A DNA stretch of 64,000 bases from Bradyrhizobium vignae (GCF_004114425.1 NZ_RDQF01000002.1:186001-250000), one strand, 5' to 3'. Shown: positions 35,213-44,845, counted from the first letter of the stretch. Notes: generated by a model not told the origin, from the letters alone. Translations and numbers: made by a program.

Positions 35213-36622
35213 TTACTCCGCTGCTTCAGCGGCATGGCTTTTGAGCTCCGCAAACTTCGCTGCCATCGTTGGATTGCCCCTGGTCAACTTCTTGATCGTC
35301 ACGTCCTGCGCCTTATCGTTCGCGAGGCGCAGGTTGCGGTCCGCGCCAATCAACGCATCCTTGGTCTTCTGCAGATGATCGATAGACTTGTCGATCTCGG
35401 CAATCGCAGTCTGGTAGTGCCTGGAGGCCAGATCGTAGTTCTTCGAGAACGCGGTCTTGAACGTCTCAAGCTGGTTTTCAAACTGGGTGATGTCAATATT
35501 CTGCGCCTTCACGAGCGCCAGCTCGGTCTTGTACTTGAGCGAGTTGATCGCCGCATTCCGCAGAAGCGTAATCATCGGCAGGAAGAACTGCGGCCGGATG
35601 ACATACATTTTCGGATAGAGGTGGAAGACGTCGACGATGCCCGCATTGTAGAGTTCGTTGTCCGGCTCAAGCAATGAGACCAGGATGGCATACTCGCAGC
35701 CCTTCTCGTTCCGGTCCCGATCGAGCTCCTTGAGGAAGTCCTCGTTCTTGCTCTTCGTTGCGGTTCTGTCGCTTTCGTTCTTCATCTCGAACATGATCGA
35801 GATGATGTCGGTGCCGGCATCGTCCGAGTCCCGGAAGATGTAATCGCCCTTGCTGCCGGTCCGCGCATCGTTGTCTTTCTCAAAATACGCCCGCGGAAAG
35901 GCCATCGACCGCACCCGGTTGAACTCGGTCTCGCAGTGCTGTTCGAGGGTCTCGCCGACCATCTTGGTCGACAGGCGGGCTTTCATGTCCTTCAGGCGCT
36001 CGATTGCGTCGTCGCGATCCTTGATCTGCGTTTCGTACTTGTCCTTCAGCGACTGCTCGGAGAGCTGCTTTTCAAGCTGCACCTGCTTGATGCCGTTCTT
36101 CAGCTCGTCGCGCTCTTTCTCGATGATGCCGACCGCCTCGGTCACGGCGAGCTTCTTCTGAAGCTCAGCAGCCTCAAGCTTGGCCTTCAGCTCCTGAATT
36201 TCCTTTTCCTTGGCGGCGGTGATCTTGTGCTGCTCGGTGGCAAGGAGCGCTTCAGCAAGCTCCGAGGCTGCTTTCTTCTCGCGCTCAGCCTCGGCCAGCG
36301 CGTTTGCAAGCCTGTCACGCTCCTTCTCCACGGCGTTGAGCGCTTCGGTGACGGCAAGCTTCTGAGCAACCTCACTCCCCTCAAGCTTGGACTTCAACTC
36401 CAGGATCTCGGCGTCCTTGGCGGCCGCAGCCTTTTGCAGATCGTTGCTCACCTGGGCCTTGGCCAACTCCACAGCGCTCTGCTTATCACGCTCGGCTAAG
36501 TCCAGCCGTTCGTGGAGCTGCTCTGCAAAATCGGCGTCACGAACCTGCTTCAAAATATCCGCGTAACCGGACTCGTCGACCTTAAAGGCCTTGTCACAGT
36601 GGGGACAGATGATCTCGTGCAT
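35213..36622 (-). CDS. DUF2130 coiled-coil protein with nuclease-like domain
   Basis: 469 residues from the ATG at 36622; an ATG at 36658 would add 12. A zinc-ribbon-like CPHCDKAF stands at the N-terminus. A long coiled coil follows (residues ~30-200) containing two similar blocks: [23 protein letters not shown] and [23 protein letters not shown]. The DUF2130 core is [25 protein letters not shown] near 265-290, whose D...E-x-K looks like a PD-(D/E)XK nuclease site. Family function is unknown; the architecture resembles RmuC-type nucleases. The 283-bp gap before it (34930-35212) is empty. Confidence 0.83.
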   Translation of the reverse strand: MHEIICPHCDKAFKVDESGYADILKQVRDADFAEQLHERLDLAERDKQSAVELAKAQVSNDLQKAAAAKDAEILELKSKLEGSEVAQKLAVTEALNAVEKERDRLANALAEAEREKKAASELAEALLATEQHKITAAKEKEIQELKAKLEAAELQKKLAVTEAVGIIEKERDELKNGIKQVQLEKQLSEQSLKDKYETQIKDRDDAIERLKDMKARLSTKMVGETLEQHCETEFNRVRSMAFPRAYFEKDNDARTGSKGDYIFRDSDDAGTDIISIMFEMKNESDRTATKSKNEDFLKELDRDRNEKGCEYAILVSLLEPDNELYNAGIVDVFHLYPKMYVIRPQFFLPMITLLRNAAINSLKYKTELALVKAQNIDITQFENQLETFKTAFSKNYDLASRHYQTAIAEIDKSIDHLQKTKDALIGADRNLRLANDKAQDVTIKKLTRGNPTMAAKFAELKSHAAEAAE

Positions 36623-37035
36623 GGTTCCTGTCCGGATCGGGGCGGCTGCTGTTGTCATTCAAAACATGGGCTAACAGCTGGCAGAATCGCCATGCCGCTA
36701 TGAGAACAAAATTAGAACAAGGAACTGTGGAGGGTCAATGCGGAAGCAGCGGATTTTCTCATTGTGACCTGAGAATCCCCCGGTTTTCCGATGAAAGCCC
36801 GTGGCTTCAGTCAAACTGGCCGGTGAAGGCTCCGAGGGCCCTTGGAAATGTGCGTGTGGTCTGTTGCGGCATGAATTCCGGCCCCATCACCCGACCCAGC
36901 CCGGCCAGGATAGGCTGACACCAAGGAAAGGATGCCGAGATTGGACCGCAAAACTCAGTCACACATTGCCGGACGCCGAACCCGACGTCTGGAAAGCGCT
37001 TTCCATGACTTCTTGGCGACTTGCCCCCGCCTCCG
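36623..37035. other. Intergenic stretch, nothing recognised
   Basis: About 410 bp without a supported gene on either strand. The promoter of the DUF2130 gene must lie at its left end. Confidence 0.45.
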
Positions 37036-37356
37036 CTAGAAAAGCTTGGTCTTGCGCGGCACACAGAGGTGTTCGAACTTTTTGGTCGCCGGGACGACCA
37101 CCAGGTAGCCCAGGGTCATCGACATCGGGGTCTTGTCGGCCCAGTTCTCACCAACGAATTTGTGGTCATGCTTGGCCGTGTAGACGATGGCGCCCTCGGC
37201 CTTCAGGGCTTTGAACATATCATCGAGCTCGTTGGCGAATGTCAGGCTGCTGGCGGCAGAGAGATCATCGAGCTCGCCTTTGTCGCGCACATAGTCGGCG
37301 AACGTGGCGGCGATTTCCTTGGTCTCGCGGTTGAGGTCAGGGCTTATATCGAACAA
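37036..37356 (-). CDS. Hypothetical protein, probably N-terminally truncated
   Basis: Open frame of 107 codons beginning with a TTG. Upstream the frame is open without a good start (HGDVPNPGSATRFAQGNDAALFD) back to a stop near 37423, so the real gene probably began further out. It contains a helical, acidic N-terminal part and ends GYLVVVPATKKFEHLCVPRKTKLF. Family not recognised. Confidence 0.35.
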   Translation of the reverse strand: MFDISPDLNRETKEIAATFADYVRDKGELDDLSAASSLTFANELDDMFKALKAEGAIVYTAKHDHKFVGENWADKTPMSMTLGYLVVVPATKKFEHLCVPRKTKLF

Positions 37357-37666
37357 GGCCGCGTCGTTGCCCTGAGCGAACCGGGTGGCACTGCCTGGAT
37401 TCGGGACATCGCCATGCTCACAGATTCGCTATCGTGCGGACTTCGTATCGCCGTCCAGAAACCAGCTCATGCCGACAGGTTTCTAGGGTGTCTACCTACT
37501 TTCGTAGCCCCGCGCGGCCCCCCATGTAACTCTTGAACTATCTAGCGTAAAGGTGCGGGGTAGCTCTAAGTGCGTCTGATTGTTGTTCTTTTTTTCTGAG
37601 ACCCCCCTCCCCCCGGATCGCCGACGCGTACACCGTCTATATCGGCCAGACGAAAATCCCGCTGCA

Positions 37667-37861
37667 AGATGCATCGCGGTCCACCACAACGCCGTGCAGA
37701 GTGAAGGTATGGCGGAAGGCCACAAGCCCACGCTTGACGATTTGCAGTGCCTTTGTGCGAATTGCCACCGTGTGGCACATCGACTGCTGAAACTAGAGCT
37801 AGATCAGCAGGGTTCAGCAGCAAAGAAACGGACTAGAACAGTTCATGGGACTCTTCACTGA
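37667..37861 (+). pseudogene. HNH endonuclease C-terminal remnant
   Basis: The frame reads CIAVHHNAVQSEGMAEG then TLDDLQCLCANCHRVAHR, which is the last half of an HNH motif: the HH pair and the CxxCH of the zinc site. The N-terminal CxxC half is missing upstream, where the reading is not protein-like. It fits the neighbouring restriction/repair genes. The rest of 37357-37974 is empty. Confidence 0.6.
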
Positions 37862-37974
37862 ATGCAGCTACTGCACAGACGAATTGTAGTCTAGAGATGT
37901 TGCCGAGTGGATTGTAGCCATGACCATGCAAACTAGGAGGTTAACTAGCTACTCCCGTCTCTTGCTAGCTGCCC

Positions 37975-38436
37975 CTAGGCACGATCAATGGATGGACGCG
38001 AATTGCAGCGCGAAGCCCGTGTTCGTACAGTACGTTCTATCTGATCGGCCGCTTTGTCGATTTTGTCGTGTTCCCAGACGCGAACAATGGTCCAGCCGAG
38101 CTCGACAAGTCGGCGATCGGTGTCTCGGTCCCGAGCGATATTCGTTTCGATCTTCTCGGACCACCATTTAGCATTGTTCTTTGGCCAAGTACGGTGGATT
38201 GGACATCCGTGCCAGAAGCACCCATCAATAAAGACTGCTACGCGCGCCACGGGAAAGACGATATCGACGGAACGCCGCGTCATCTTCAGCAGACGCTGGT
38301 GCAACCGGAACCGCAATCCGCGCCTGTGGAGCTCCGACCGGATCGCTATTTCACGTGCGTTGTCGCGGCCCCGCGTTGAGGTCATTCGCTTGGTGGTAAC
38401 CGGCAAGACCGGATCAACGGCTTGTGGGTTCGTCAT
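37975..38436 (-). CDS. vsr: Very short patch repair endonuclease Vsr
   Basis: 153 residues. Vsr landmarks: STRGRDNAREIAIRSELHRRGLRFRLHQ at the N-terminus, SVDIVFPVARVAVFIDGCFWHGCPIH with the catalytic Asp and metal/His residues, and DRDTDRRLVELGWTIVRVWEHD. Vsr nicks 5' of the T in T:G mismatches arising from deaminated 5-methylcytosine. The ATG overlaps the methylase stop (ATGA at 38436-38433), so the pair is translationally coupled, as usual for Dcm-Vsr. Confidence 0.92.
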   Translation of the reverse strand: MTNPQAVDPVLPVTTKRMTSTRGRDNAREIAIRSELHRRGLRFRLHQRLLKMTRRSVDIVFPVARVAVFIDGCFWHGCPIHRTWPKNNAKWWSEKIETNIARDRDTDRRLVELGWTIVRVWEHDKIDKAADQIERTVRTRASRCNSRPSIDRA

Positions 38437-39623
38437 TGCTTGGAGATATGATGTCGCAGATCGCGACGAAAGGCTTCCTCATAACGCAATTTGCTGCGCT
38501 CAAGCCGGGAGAGAAAGCCTGAGGTGGCTTTCCTAGAAAGCGGGACGATATCGCTGCCTAGAAATCGGGCCAAGTGCTCCACCGGCCGGGAAACGGGCCA
38601 CTCGGACACCGCTGAACGTCCCCGCCGACCTTCAAAACCCCAGGCAGCCGGAGGCCAGCCTCGGTTCAACCGGACAGGCTCGTCATTACCGTCATCATAA
38701 CTCTCCGCGACATTCAATCGTCGAGCGATCCATTGGGCGAACGGGACGCTTACGGCGTTACCGACCAAACGCCAGCGCCCGCGGGCAGATTTTGCTTCGT
38801 CATTATCTAGCTCCGTCCATCCGGCTTCAAAGCCTTGCAGGCGCTCAGCCGCTTCGATCGTTGGGACGGCGACTAAGCGGCGTTGCGGGAACCAAACCGC
38901 CGGCGGCGAAGGAATGTGAACGCCAGACCCACTCTTCAGAGGCGGTATTGAGTTTACCGCCCAGCCGAGACCAGTATTCCCTTCCGTCCAGTAAAATCCA
39001 CAGGCGTGTGTTCCACGAGCGTTCGGCACGGGATTGCCAGCATCTTCACCGAGGAGAGCGGCCCGGGGATCGATCTGGCGGGATGCCAGAATCACAACTC
39101 TGCGCCTCCGCTGCGGCAGACCGAAGGCTCGTGCATCGACCGTGCGGTAAGCCCAAGCAAAACCCATGTCTTCAAGCTTGGAAACGATCCTTTCAATCGC
39201 GCGTCCTCGCTCCAGACTCAGCATGAAGGGGACGTTCTCAAGTACGAGCCATTGCGGACGCGAGTTTTTGAGAAGCCTAAGCAGTTCATCGATCAAACCA
39301 GAGTTCGGCCCTTGAATACCGCGCCGGCGCCCGGCCTGGCTCAGATCTTGGCAAGGGAAGCCGGCAGTGACTATCCCGCATTCCGGGAGCGACTTAAGTT
39401 CTCTTACGTCCTCGGACAGCGGCACGGTAGCGAAGCGACGTCCAAGGACTGCGCGCGCACGAGCATCAGCCTCGCAAAGCAGAACGCTTTCATGCCCTTC
39501 GTTTCGGAAGCCCTGCTCTATTCCACCGATTCCAGCGAAGATGCCCACTACAGAATGCTTGGTATGCTCTTTAGCGGACTGAGCTTCGTTCGGCTCACGT
39601 CGTGTTAACCTTGCCCCCTTCAC
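38433..39623 (-). CDS. dcm: DNA (cytosine-5) methyltransferase
   Basis: C5-methyltransferase motifs in order: I VVGIFAGIGGIEQGF, IV TAGFPCQDLSQAGRRRG with the catalytic Cys, VI LVLENV, VIII RRRRVVILAS, X GRWRLVGNAVSVPFAQWI. The target-recognition region lies between VIII and X. The start is uncertain: the frame is open to 39842, but no ATG with a ribosome site is seen, so I take the GTG at 39623 (396 residues). It is coupled to Vsr. No matching restriction enzyme is intact; the HNH remnant at 37667 may be what is left of one. Confidence 0.88.
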   Translation of the reverse strand: MKGARLTRREPNEAQSAKEHTKHSVVGIFAGIGGIEQGFRNEGHESVLLCEADARARAVLGRRFATVPLSEDVRELKSLPECGIVTAGFPCQDLSQAGRRRGIQGPNSGLIDELLRLLKNSRPQWLVLENVPFMLSLERGRAIERIVSKLEDMGFAWAYRTVDARAFGLPQRRRRVVILASRQIDPRAALLGEDAGNPVPNARGTHACGFYWTEGNTGLGWAVNSIPPLKSGSGVHIPSPPAVWFPQRRLVAVPTIEAAERLQGFEAGWTELDNDEAKSARGRWRLVGNAVSVPFAQWIARRLNVAESYDDGNDEPVRLNRGWPPAAWGFEGRRGRSAVSEWPVSRPVEHLARFLGSDIVPLSRKATSGFLSRLERSKLRYEEAFRRDLRHHISKQ

Positions 39624-39927
39624 GTTGGCGTCGAAGGGTGTTCGTTTAAGCAATCTGATATTCCTTGACGTGGTTGAGTCGCGTTGGCGCTCGAAGGAAT
39701 AGCACACGCAATGAATCTGCTCGAGAGAAATCGGAAACGACCGGCTGCATCGGCGCCTCCAGCCCTTGGCCTGTCCCTGCCAACGGCAAGCTCCACCGGC
39801 ATCGAACTCGACTTTTGTACCATTCGAAATCGGGTTGCCCATCGCGTATGCGGTTGCTAGCGTCCGTATCCACAGCCATAAGCAGAATGATTCCAGCGCT
39901 AAGAGCGCGTTCTCGTGGGGAGGAGAT

Positions 39928-41223
39928 TTGTCGGCTACGCAGGTTTCGAGCGGGGCACTGTCCGCCGCCGAGTGGGAGCGCCGTCTCGTAATTCACTATT
40001 TGAGGTCGGACGGACCATCCGGCGGAGCGCCCCTTTCCTTTCTTGATGCCACTCCCGCCGAGATTGCAACGGCTTCAAAAATCGATGGAATCGGGGACCT
40101 TGAGGCACAAGAAGCCTTCGTCACGCATTTCGGCCGTTCAAGCATTGAGGGCTGGTTATCTGGGGATTATAGGCCGCCCGCACATGACGCAGATGATCCG
40201 ACCTATTTTCGGTTTCTGGTTCTGAGCTGTCTAGTATCGGCCACCGATACTGGCGCTGGCAGCACTCAGAATTTCCGCATTCGACTTGGCGAGCTGTTGG
40301 GCGCTGACGGTCCATTCAACTCCGTTGATGGAGTGAATAAGCTGTGGAGGTCGCTGGCTCGGTGGTGCGACCGAAAAAGAGCTGCCGGGGAACCGTTCCG
40401 TCGTATCGTTTTGCCTCACCCTGGCCACGCAACGCTGATCGGACATGCGGTGCGAATCGCGTTCCCGTCTTGGCGCGATCGCAGCGCCCTCACCCAGGTT
40501 CTGCGCAGGATTTCACCTGCTACGCGCCGCGCGCCCGAACGGCTTGTTCAGGAGCTCGCACGGTCTAACCACTCTCACCTACTTCCGAACGCGGTAGCAA
40601 CCGCCCTCGCTGATTTCACCGCGAGTGTTCGCGCTCGCCGGCGTATGCTCTTGGGTCACAGATTTTGGCGCCTAGTCCAGAGCATTGAGGCCCGTCTCGC
40701 CGAGCAAGAAGACGAGCCCCGAAATCAGCGCTGGCGCTTGGACGTGCGATTCGGTGGCTATGAACAGGACGAAATCACCCTTGCACTTTTTCGGGGACGG
40801 GCAGCGCTCGACGAAGAGGCTGTTTGGGAGGGTTCCGTCCAGCAGTTGGCAGCCTCCCGTGCGTTAACTCTACCTGCTGAACTAGCCGATGCGCTCCGGC
40901 AGGGAGTGTTAATGCTCAGTGAAGGACCCGGCGCTACCTGGTCGATGGAAGACAGCGATCTACCCGTGGATCGTGCCATAGTGGTACTTGCGCGAGCCGG
41001 AAGCTTGGCGGTCAGTTGGCCCTTGGAGACAAAGTGGCGCTCCCTTGAGGGAGGATGGCTTGTATCAGGGAAGCTCGATCCGCACTCTGTGACGGGGCTT
41101 CGACGACGCCTTGGGCTCGCTCCGGCCACTGGATGCCCGCTTGTTGATCTCTCCTTTGCTGATGGAGTGAAGACCGGCCACTCGACCTGGCTTGGGCGCT
41201 CCGCCTTTCGTTTGATCGTGTAG
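39928..41223 (+). CDS. Unknown protein next to Dcm-Vsr and a DUF1998 helicase fragment
   Basis: About 431 residues from a TTG at 39928 with GGGGAGGAG immediately upstream; the frame is open back to 39766 (485 residues). Features seen: AAEWERRLVIHYLRS at the start, a central FRRIVLPHPGHATLIGHAVRIAFPSWRDRSALTQVL, and a C-terminal half rich in beta-like segments (WSLEGGWLVSGKLDPHSVTGL-like). I do not recognise the family. Its C-terminus overlaps the DUF1998 fragment in another frame. It is divergent from the methylase across about 300 bp of possible promoter, and is probably a component of the same defence locus. Confidence 0.62.
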   Translation: MSATQVSSGALSAAEWERRLVIHYLRSDGPSGGAPLSFLDATPAEIATASKIDGIGDLEAQEAFVTHFGRSSIEGWLSGDYRPPAHDADDPTYFRFLVLSCLVSATDTGAGSTQNFRIRLGELLGADGPFNSVDGVNKLWRSLARWCDRKRAAGEPFRRIVLPHPGHATLIGHAVRIAFPSWRDRSALTQVLRRISPATRRAPERLVQELARSNHSHLLPNAVATALADFTASVRARRRMLLGHRFWRLVQSIEARLAEQEDEPRNQRWRLDVRFGGYEQDEITLALFRGRAALDEEAVWEGSVQQLAASRALTLPAELADALRQGVLMLSEGPGATWSMEDSDLPVDRAIVVLARAGSLAVSWPLETKWRSLEGGWLVSGKLDPHSVTGLRRRLGLAPATGCPLVDLSFADGVKTGHSTWLGRSAFRLIV

Positions 41224-42008
41224 GAAGTCGTGAGCCGCACGCCATTAGCGTGCGGGCTGCGGCGATCTCAGCGACGCAGCTAATCATCCAGCGCGCGGCT
41301 CTCGAAATGGACATCGGGCCAGAGGAGTTCGAGGCGCTTGAGCCACGGCTCAGGAATGGGCTTCCGATGCTACAGATTGCCGATTTTTTGGTAAACGGAG
41401 CTGGGTTCTCGAGGCGCCTTGCGGCCTCCGACGGAGGAAGCCGTCGCCCCTTGGTTAGTCGGCTAATCGATTCTTTGGTGAATGATCGCAACGATAGGCT
41501 TGTTAAAGCATTCTTCGAAGGGGATCATCCGGGGGCTTGCGCCAGAGCGTGCTACCGCTGCCTGCAGCGGTACAACAACCGTGGTTACCATGGGCTCCTT
41601 GACTGGCGCCTGGGCATCGGCTTCCTCCGCGGAATGCTGGACCCCACCTACAAGGCAGGACTAGACGGTCGTTTTGAGGCCTATCCCGAGCTCGCCGATT
41701 GGCCGCGGTTGGCCGCGGAAGCTGCCGAAGAGGTTCGTCGCCTGAACCCGAACAATCGCCGTGTGATACATTGCGGGCCTTTGAAGCTGCCCGTCCTAAC
41801 TCAACCCTTTGCGGGGGGCACAGAAGGCTTCGTCCTCGTGCATCCCTTCTGGAGACTTGACAGCACTTCTATTGCAAAGAGCCCCTTAAGTGAAACGATC
41901 AACGCAGTACCTGCAGATAACGTGTATTTCGTCGATACTTTCGATGTTGCGCGCCGGCCAGTTAAGGCGATCGAGCACGCGCGCAACCGAACTCCAGACC
42001 TCCCGTGA
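41163..42008 (+). pseudogene. DUF1998 C-terminal part of a large helicase (DruE/DrmB-like), truncated
   Basis: The open frame reads RPLDLAWALRLSFDRVG, SATQLIIQRAALEMDIGPEEFEAL, LQIADFLVNGAGFSRRL, then CARACYRCLQRYNNRGYHGLLDWRLGIGFLRGML. The Cys-rich CxxxCYxCLxxYxN..H.LLDW signature is that of DUF1998, normally at the end of ~700-2000-residue defence helicases. No helicase motifs precede it; the upstream ORF is in another frame. It therefore looks like the tail left after a deletion, though a GTG at 41250 could still start a 252-residue protein. DUF1998 occurs in Druantia DruE and DISARM DrmB; I cannot tell which parent this was. Confidence 0.65.
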
Positions 42009-42084
42009 CTGATCACCAAAGGAGATTGAGGGTGGAACAGTACGAGCTGCGCACAACGGGCTACGGGATTCATGGACCCATAGA

Positions 42085-42267
42085 TTGGCCAATCTCGTAC
42101 CGCTCCACATCCGCAAGAATCCATCTGCCAGCAACTACGATTTCGAGACGAAGAAGAACGTATATTTCACAGGTAAAGGCAAGGCTTCTCCGTTCATCTT
42201 AACCAATGAGGCCCGAGCTCAGGCTACTTGGAAGCCTGAATTTCTTGGAGAGCCGACCGCTTTTTAA
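42085..42267 (+). pseudogene. Small decayed ORF of unknown family
   Basis: The frame LVPLHIRKNPSASNYDFETKKNVYFTGKGKASPFILTNEA to a stop at 42267 looks protein-like. Its natural N-terminus (VEQYELRTTGYGIHGPIDW, from about 42032) lies in the neighbouring frame, so one frameshift near 42090 seems to have split a ~78-residue gene. It ends 10 bp before the GYF-domain gene. Function not recognised. Confidence 0.35.
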
Positions 42268-42277
42268 GAGGAACAAG

Positions 42278-42910
42278 ATGACCGAAGACCTCAGTGCACC
42301 ACCCCCGCTTCCTGACGTCGGCGATGCGAGCAAGCTGGAAGCGCCCCAATGGTACTATTTCGCAAACGGCAGCCGGCAGGGCCCAACCGACCCCGCAACC
42401 ATCAAGGCGTTGCTGGATAACAAGCAGATCGAGCCTGACTGCCAGGTCTGGCGCAAGGGCATGCCCGAATGGAAGAGCCTGCGCGAGAGCGACCTCGCCG
42501 AGCTCGTAGCCGCGGATCCACCGCCGATTTCGGCGCAGCAAATTGGCAACGGCTACGTCTGGACGCTCGCGCTCTTGCCGCTCATATTCGGTGTGATCGA
42601 CGCAGCAATCAGCGCGAGCAATCAGGAAGCTGCCGCTCGCTCCCTGATGCTGGGGTTTCCGTACCACCCAAGCAGAGGACTACCAGTTCAGATACCCATC
42701 ATCATCAATGGTTTTCTCGGTTGGCTGGATGATCGCAGGTTAAAGCAGGCAGGATATGGCTCACGGCTCACCCGCGTTACAGCCGTGCTGTTTACGCCCG
42801 TCTACCTGTTCCTGAGGGCCAAACGGTTGAAGCAACGTCCTTACTACGCACTCGCCTGGATCGTCAGTTTGATCGTCGGATTCGTGGTGTACGCCTCAGT
42901 GGAAGAGTGA
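42278..42910 (+). CDS. GYF_2-domain membrane protein
   Basis: 210 residues, AAGAGGAAC just before the ATG at 42278. Residues ~20-75 form a bacterial GYF_2 domain (QWYYFANGSRQGPTDPATIKALL, VWRKGMPEWKSL), a peptide-binding fold. Four membrane segments follow (e.g. TLALLPLIFGVIDAAISA, PIIINGFLGWL, VTAVLFTPVYLFL, ALAWIVSLIVGFVVY). Such proteins often anchor a scaffold at the membrane; no partner is evident here. Confidence 0.82.
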   Translation: MTEDLSAPPPLPDVGDASKLEAPQWYYFANGSRQGPTDPATIKALLDNKQIEPDCQVWRKGMPEWKSLRESDLAELVAADPPPISAQQIGNGYVWTLALLPLIFGVIDAAISASNQEAAARSLMLGFPYHPSRGLPVQIPIIINGFLGWLDDRRLKQAGYGSRLTRVTAVLFTPVYLFLRAKRLKQRPYYALAWIVSLIVGFVVYASVEE

Positions 42911-43041
42911 TCCCTCGTCTCTTTCCTCGTTGCGCGCCCGGTGGGCCAAGCGTCTACCGGGCATGACGCTCCTGGGGCTTGATCTTGGGTTGTGCAATAA
43001 CGATTTCGATCGGCTTTCCCTCAGATCATCAAGAGCCATCA

Positions 43042-43383
43042 ATGGGCCAGAAATCGGAACCGCCCGAATTCGACCAGGTCTATGTTCTCAGACTAGATGG
43101 CGACGGGACTGCCTGCGGCGCTCGGTTCGCAGTCCTGAGGGACAGCATCGTCTCCGCGGCTATGGACGTGGGCTGCCGGATCCTGATCCGACAGCCCCCC
43201 GAGGTGAGTGCGCTGGCCAGAAAACTGCCGCTGGGCTACGTGCTCGGTACTGGCAAGGTAGTCAAGTTATTGATCCCGAGAATTGGATCCAGTCTTTACC
43301 GTCAGGTTTTGGAAGCCGCGCGGATTGCTAGAATTCACGAAGAAGCTCGAATCGCGGCGGCCATTTCGATGACTGTGCATTAA
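43042..43383 (+). CDS. Hypothetical protein
   Basis: 113 residues from the ATG at 43042. It begins EFDQVYVLRLDGDGTACGARFAVL, a strand-rich segment. It ends in a helical, basic part (YRQVLEAARIARIHEEARIAAAISM). No domain recognised. It follows the GYF-domain gene by about 130 bp and has good codon structure for the region. The stretch 43384-43710 downstream shows no supported gene. Confidence 0.6.
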   Translation: MGQKSEPPEFDQVYVLRLDGDGTACGARFAVLRDSIVSAAMDVGCRILIRQPPEVSALARKLPLGYVLGTGKVVKLLIPRIGSSLYRQVLEAARIARIHEEARIAAAISMTVH

Positions 43384-43710
43384 GTTTTTTTTCGACCGAC
43401 AATTGGCAGAAAATCTGATTTGGTAGCGCCCCAACAGCTACAACCGATTGCTAATGCTGTGACAAGTATTAGCAAGAGGCGTCAGAGCGATCACAACGGG
43501 TCCGATCGTTCATAGCTCGCTAAAATGCGAGTCATCCGCTCCTTGGCAATGCCCGCAGAGTGCCCACAAGCTGCGCGCCTTACGGCGTGGACTAATATCG
43601 CATCGGTTACACTGCCCGCTCTTAGCATCGGAGCGGGCTCTCTTTTGTTGTCGTCCCTGATCTCAAAGCGCCATCGCCCGCACTGAAAACGCCACAATCC
43701 GCCTTTTAGC

Positions 43711-44562
43711 CTAGCCCGCCGATCGAAGGCGGAGCTCCAAGGACCGGCGATTCTGACGTGGGAATTCACGAACGAGTTTACCGTCGACCAACCCGCCACC
43801 TTTTCCTTCCGCATCGATTGCTCGTGCTTCGCGAGCCGTCATGCCTTGCTCGACTACAAGCGGGTTGCTGTCGTAAGACCCCCATTGCTTATGAAATGGT
43901 GCAACACCCAAGCGGCGGCAGTCGGCGATAACATCGCGAACCCAATGCGGCCTCAATGAACGGGCACCCGCACCGCTCTCGCCTCCGGATATCAGCCAAT
44001 CCGGCAAAAGTCCGTTCTGCGGCAAGCGCAGGGGCCCAAGAGCGGGCTCGTAGGATATGAAGCGCACGACCGCGGGCACTCGCTTTAAGCGCTTCCACCG
44101 GAAATCAAACCGAACCTGGTCTTCGGCCGTGGTTCCGAGCCACACGTTCGAATACCCGTCGCGCCAATCGGGAGGGAGCCTCTTTTCTATATTCTCCGGT
44201 CTTTTCGTAAGCACCAGCCAATCCAATGCTGCGCATTCGCGGATTAAGGCGAACAAGTCCCTGCGCCACGAAGAATCAACCTGGTTGTCAAAGACGTCGG
44301 CGAGCGACGCGCAAAATACCCGAGGTCGGTGGCCATTTTCCTTTCTAGATGTGCTGGCTTGCGCGTTCCATTGGACAGGCTTTTTCCAATTCTGTTCTGA
44401 CGTTCTTTTGCGCTCGCCGTGAGCGCCCCATTGCACCTTTTTATAACGATGATCCATCATTGCCTCGGCATAACAATGATCACAGCCTGTCGACACTTTT
44501 TGGCAGCCAATCCACGGATTGAACGTATGGTCGCACCATTCTATTTTTGAGTTTTCACCCAT
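43711..44562 (-). CDS. DUF5131 (phage Gp37/Gp68) family protein
   Basis: 283 residues from the ATG at 44562, GGAG 7 nt upstream. Family landmarks: IEWCDHTFNPWIGCQKVSTGCDHCYAE with the Cys-x6-Cys-xx-Cys cluster, like that of radical-SAM proteins. Also RVFCASLADVFDN, WLVLTKRPENI, NVWLGTTAEDQ, and LPDWLISGGESGAGARSLRP. The family is common on phages and islands, and its chemistry is unproven. Here it is alone, without the three-Cys-motif partner often seen with it. Confidence 0.88.
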   Translation of the reverse strand: MGENSKIEWCDHTFNPWIGCQKVSTGCDHCYAEAMMDHRYKKVQWGAHGERKRTSEQNWKKPVQWNAQASTSRKENGHRPRVFCASLADVFDNQVDSSWRRDLFALIRECAALDWLVLTKRPENIEKRLPPDWRDGYSNVWLGTTAEDQVRFDFRWKRLKRVPAVVRFISYEPALGPLRLPQNGLLPDWLISGGESGAGARSLRPHWVRDVIADCRRLGVAPFHKQWGSYDSNPLVVEQGMTAREARAIDAEGKGGGLVDGKLVREFPRQNRRSLELRLRSAG

Positions 44563-44757
44563 CACGAATCTCCAAAGGGTTCAGAGCATCGCTCTGCCCG
44601 AAACAACGGTTTCGGTGGAATCCTTTACAAGTTCGATCCAGCGCCGTTGGAGATTCCAAACCTAATCGGACGACGTTTCCTCGGAGGACCTTCCCCACTC
44701 CGAGCCGCTAACTAGCTCGGTAGCGCGGCCAAGCGCTCGGTGCTCGCGGCAACGCGC

Positions 44758-44793
44758 CAAAAAGAAAACGGGCCCCACTGAAATGTGGAGCCC
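44758..44793 (-). terminator. Intrinsic terminator of the 44846-45277 gene
   Basis: GGGCCCCAC-TGAAAT-GTGGAGCCC (one mismatch, stem 44770-44793). On the minus strand it is followed by a T-rich tract at 44758-44769. It lies about 50 bp after the stop of the minus-strand gene. Confidence 0.7.
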
Positions 44794-44845
44794 GCGCCTT
44801 CCCATTCTAAACATTCTTTAGCAACGGCCCATCCGACAAGACGGT

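Noticed and set aside
43491..43814. A 107-codon minus-strand frame after the DUF5131 gene
   Set aside because: Its first third overlaps the DUF5131 coding region in another frame and there is no ribosome site; the rest matches nothing.
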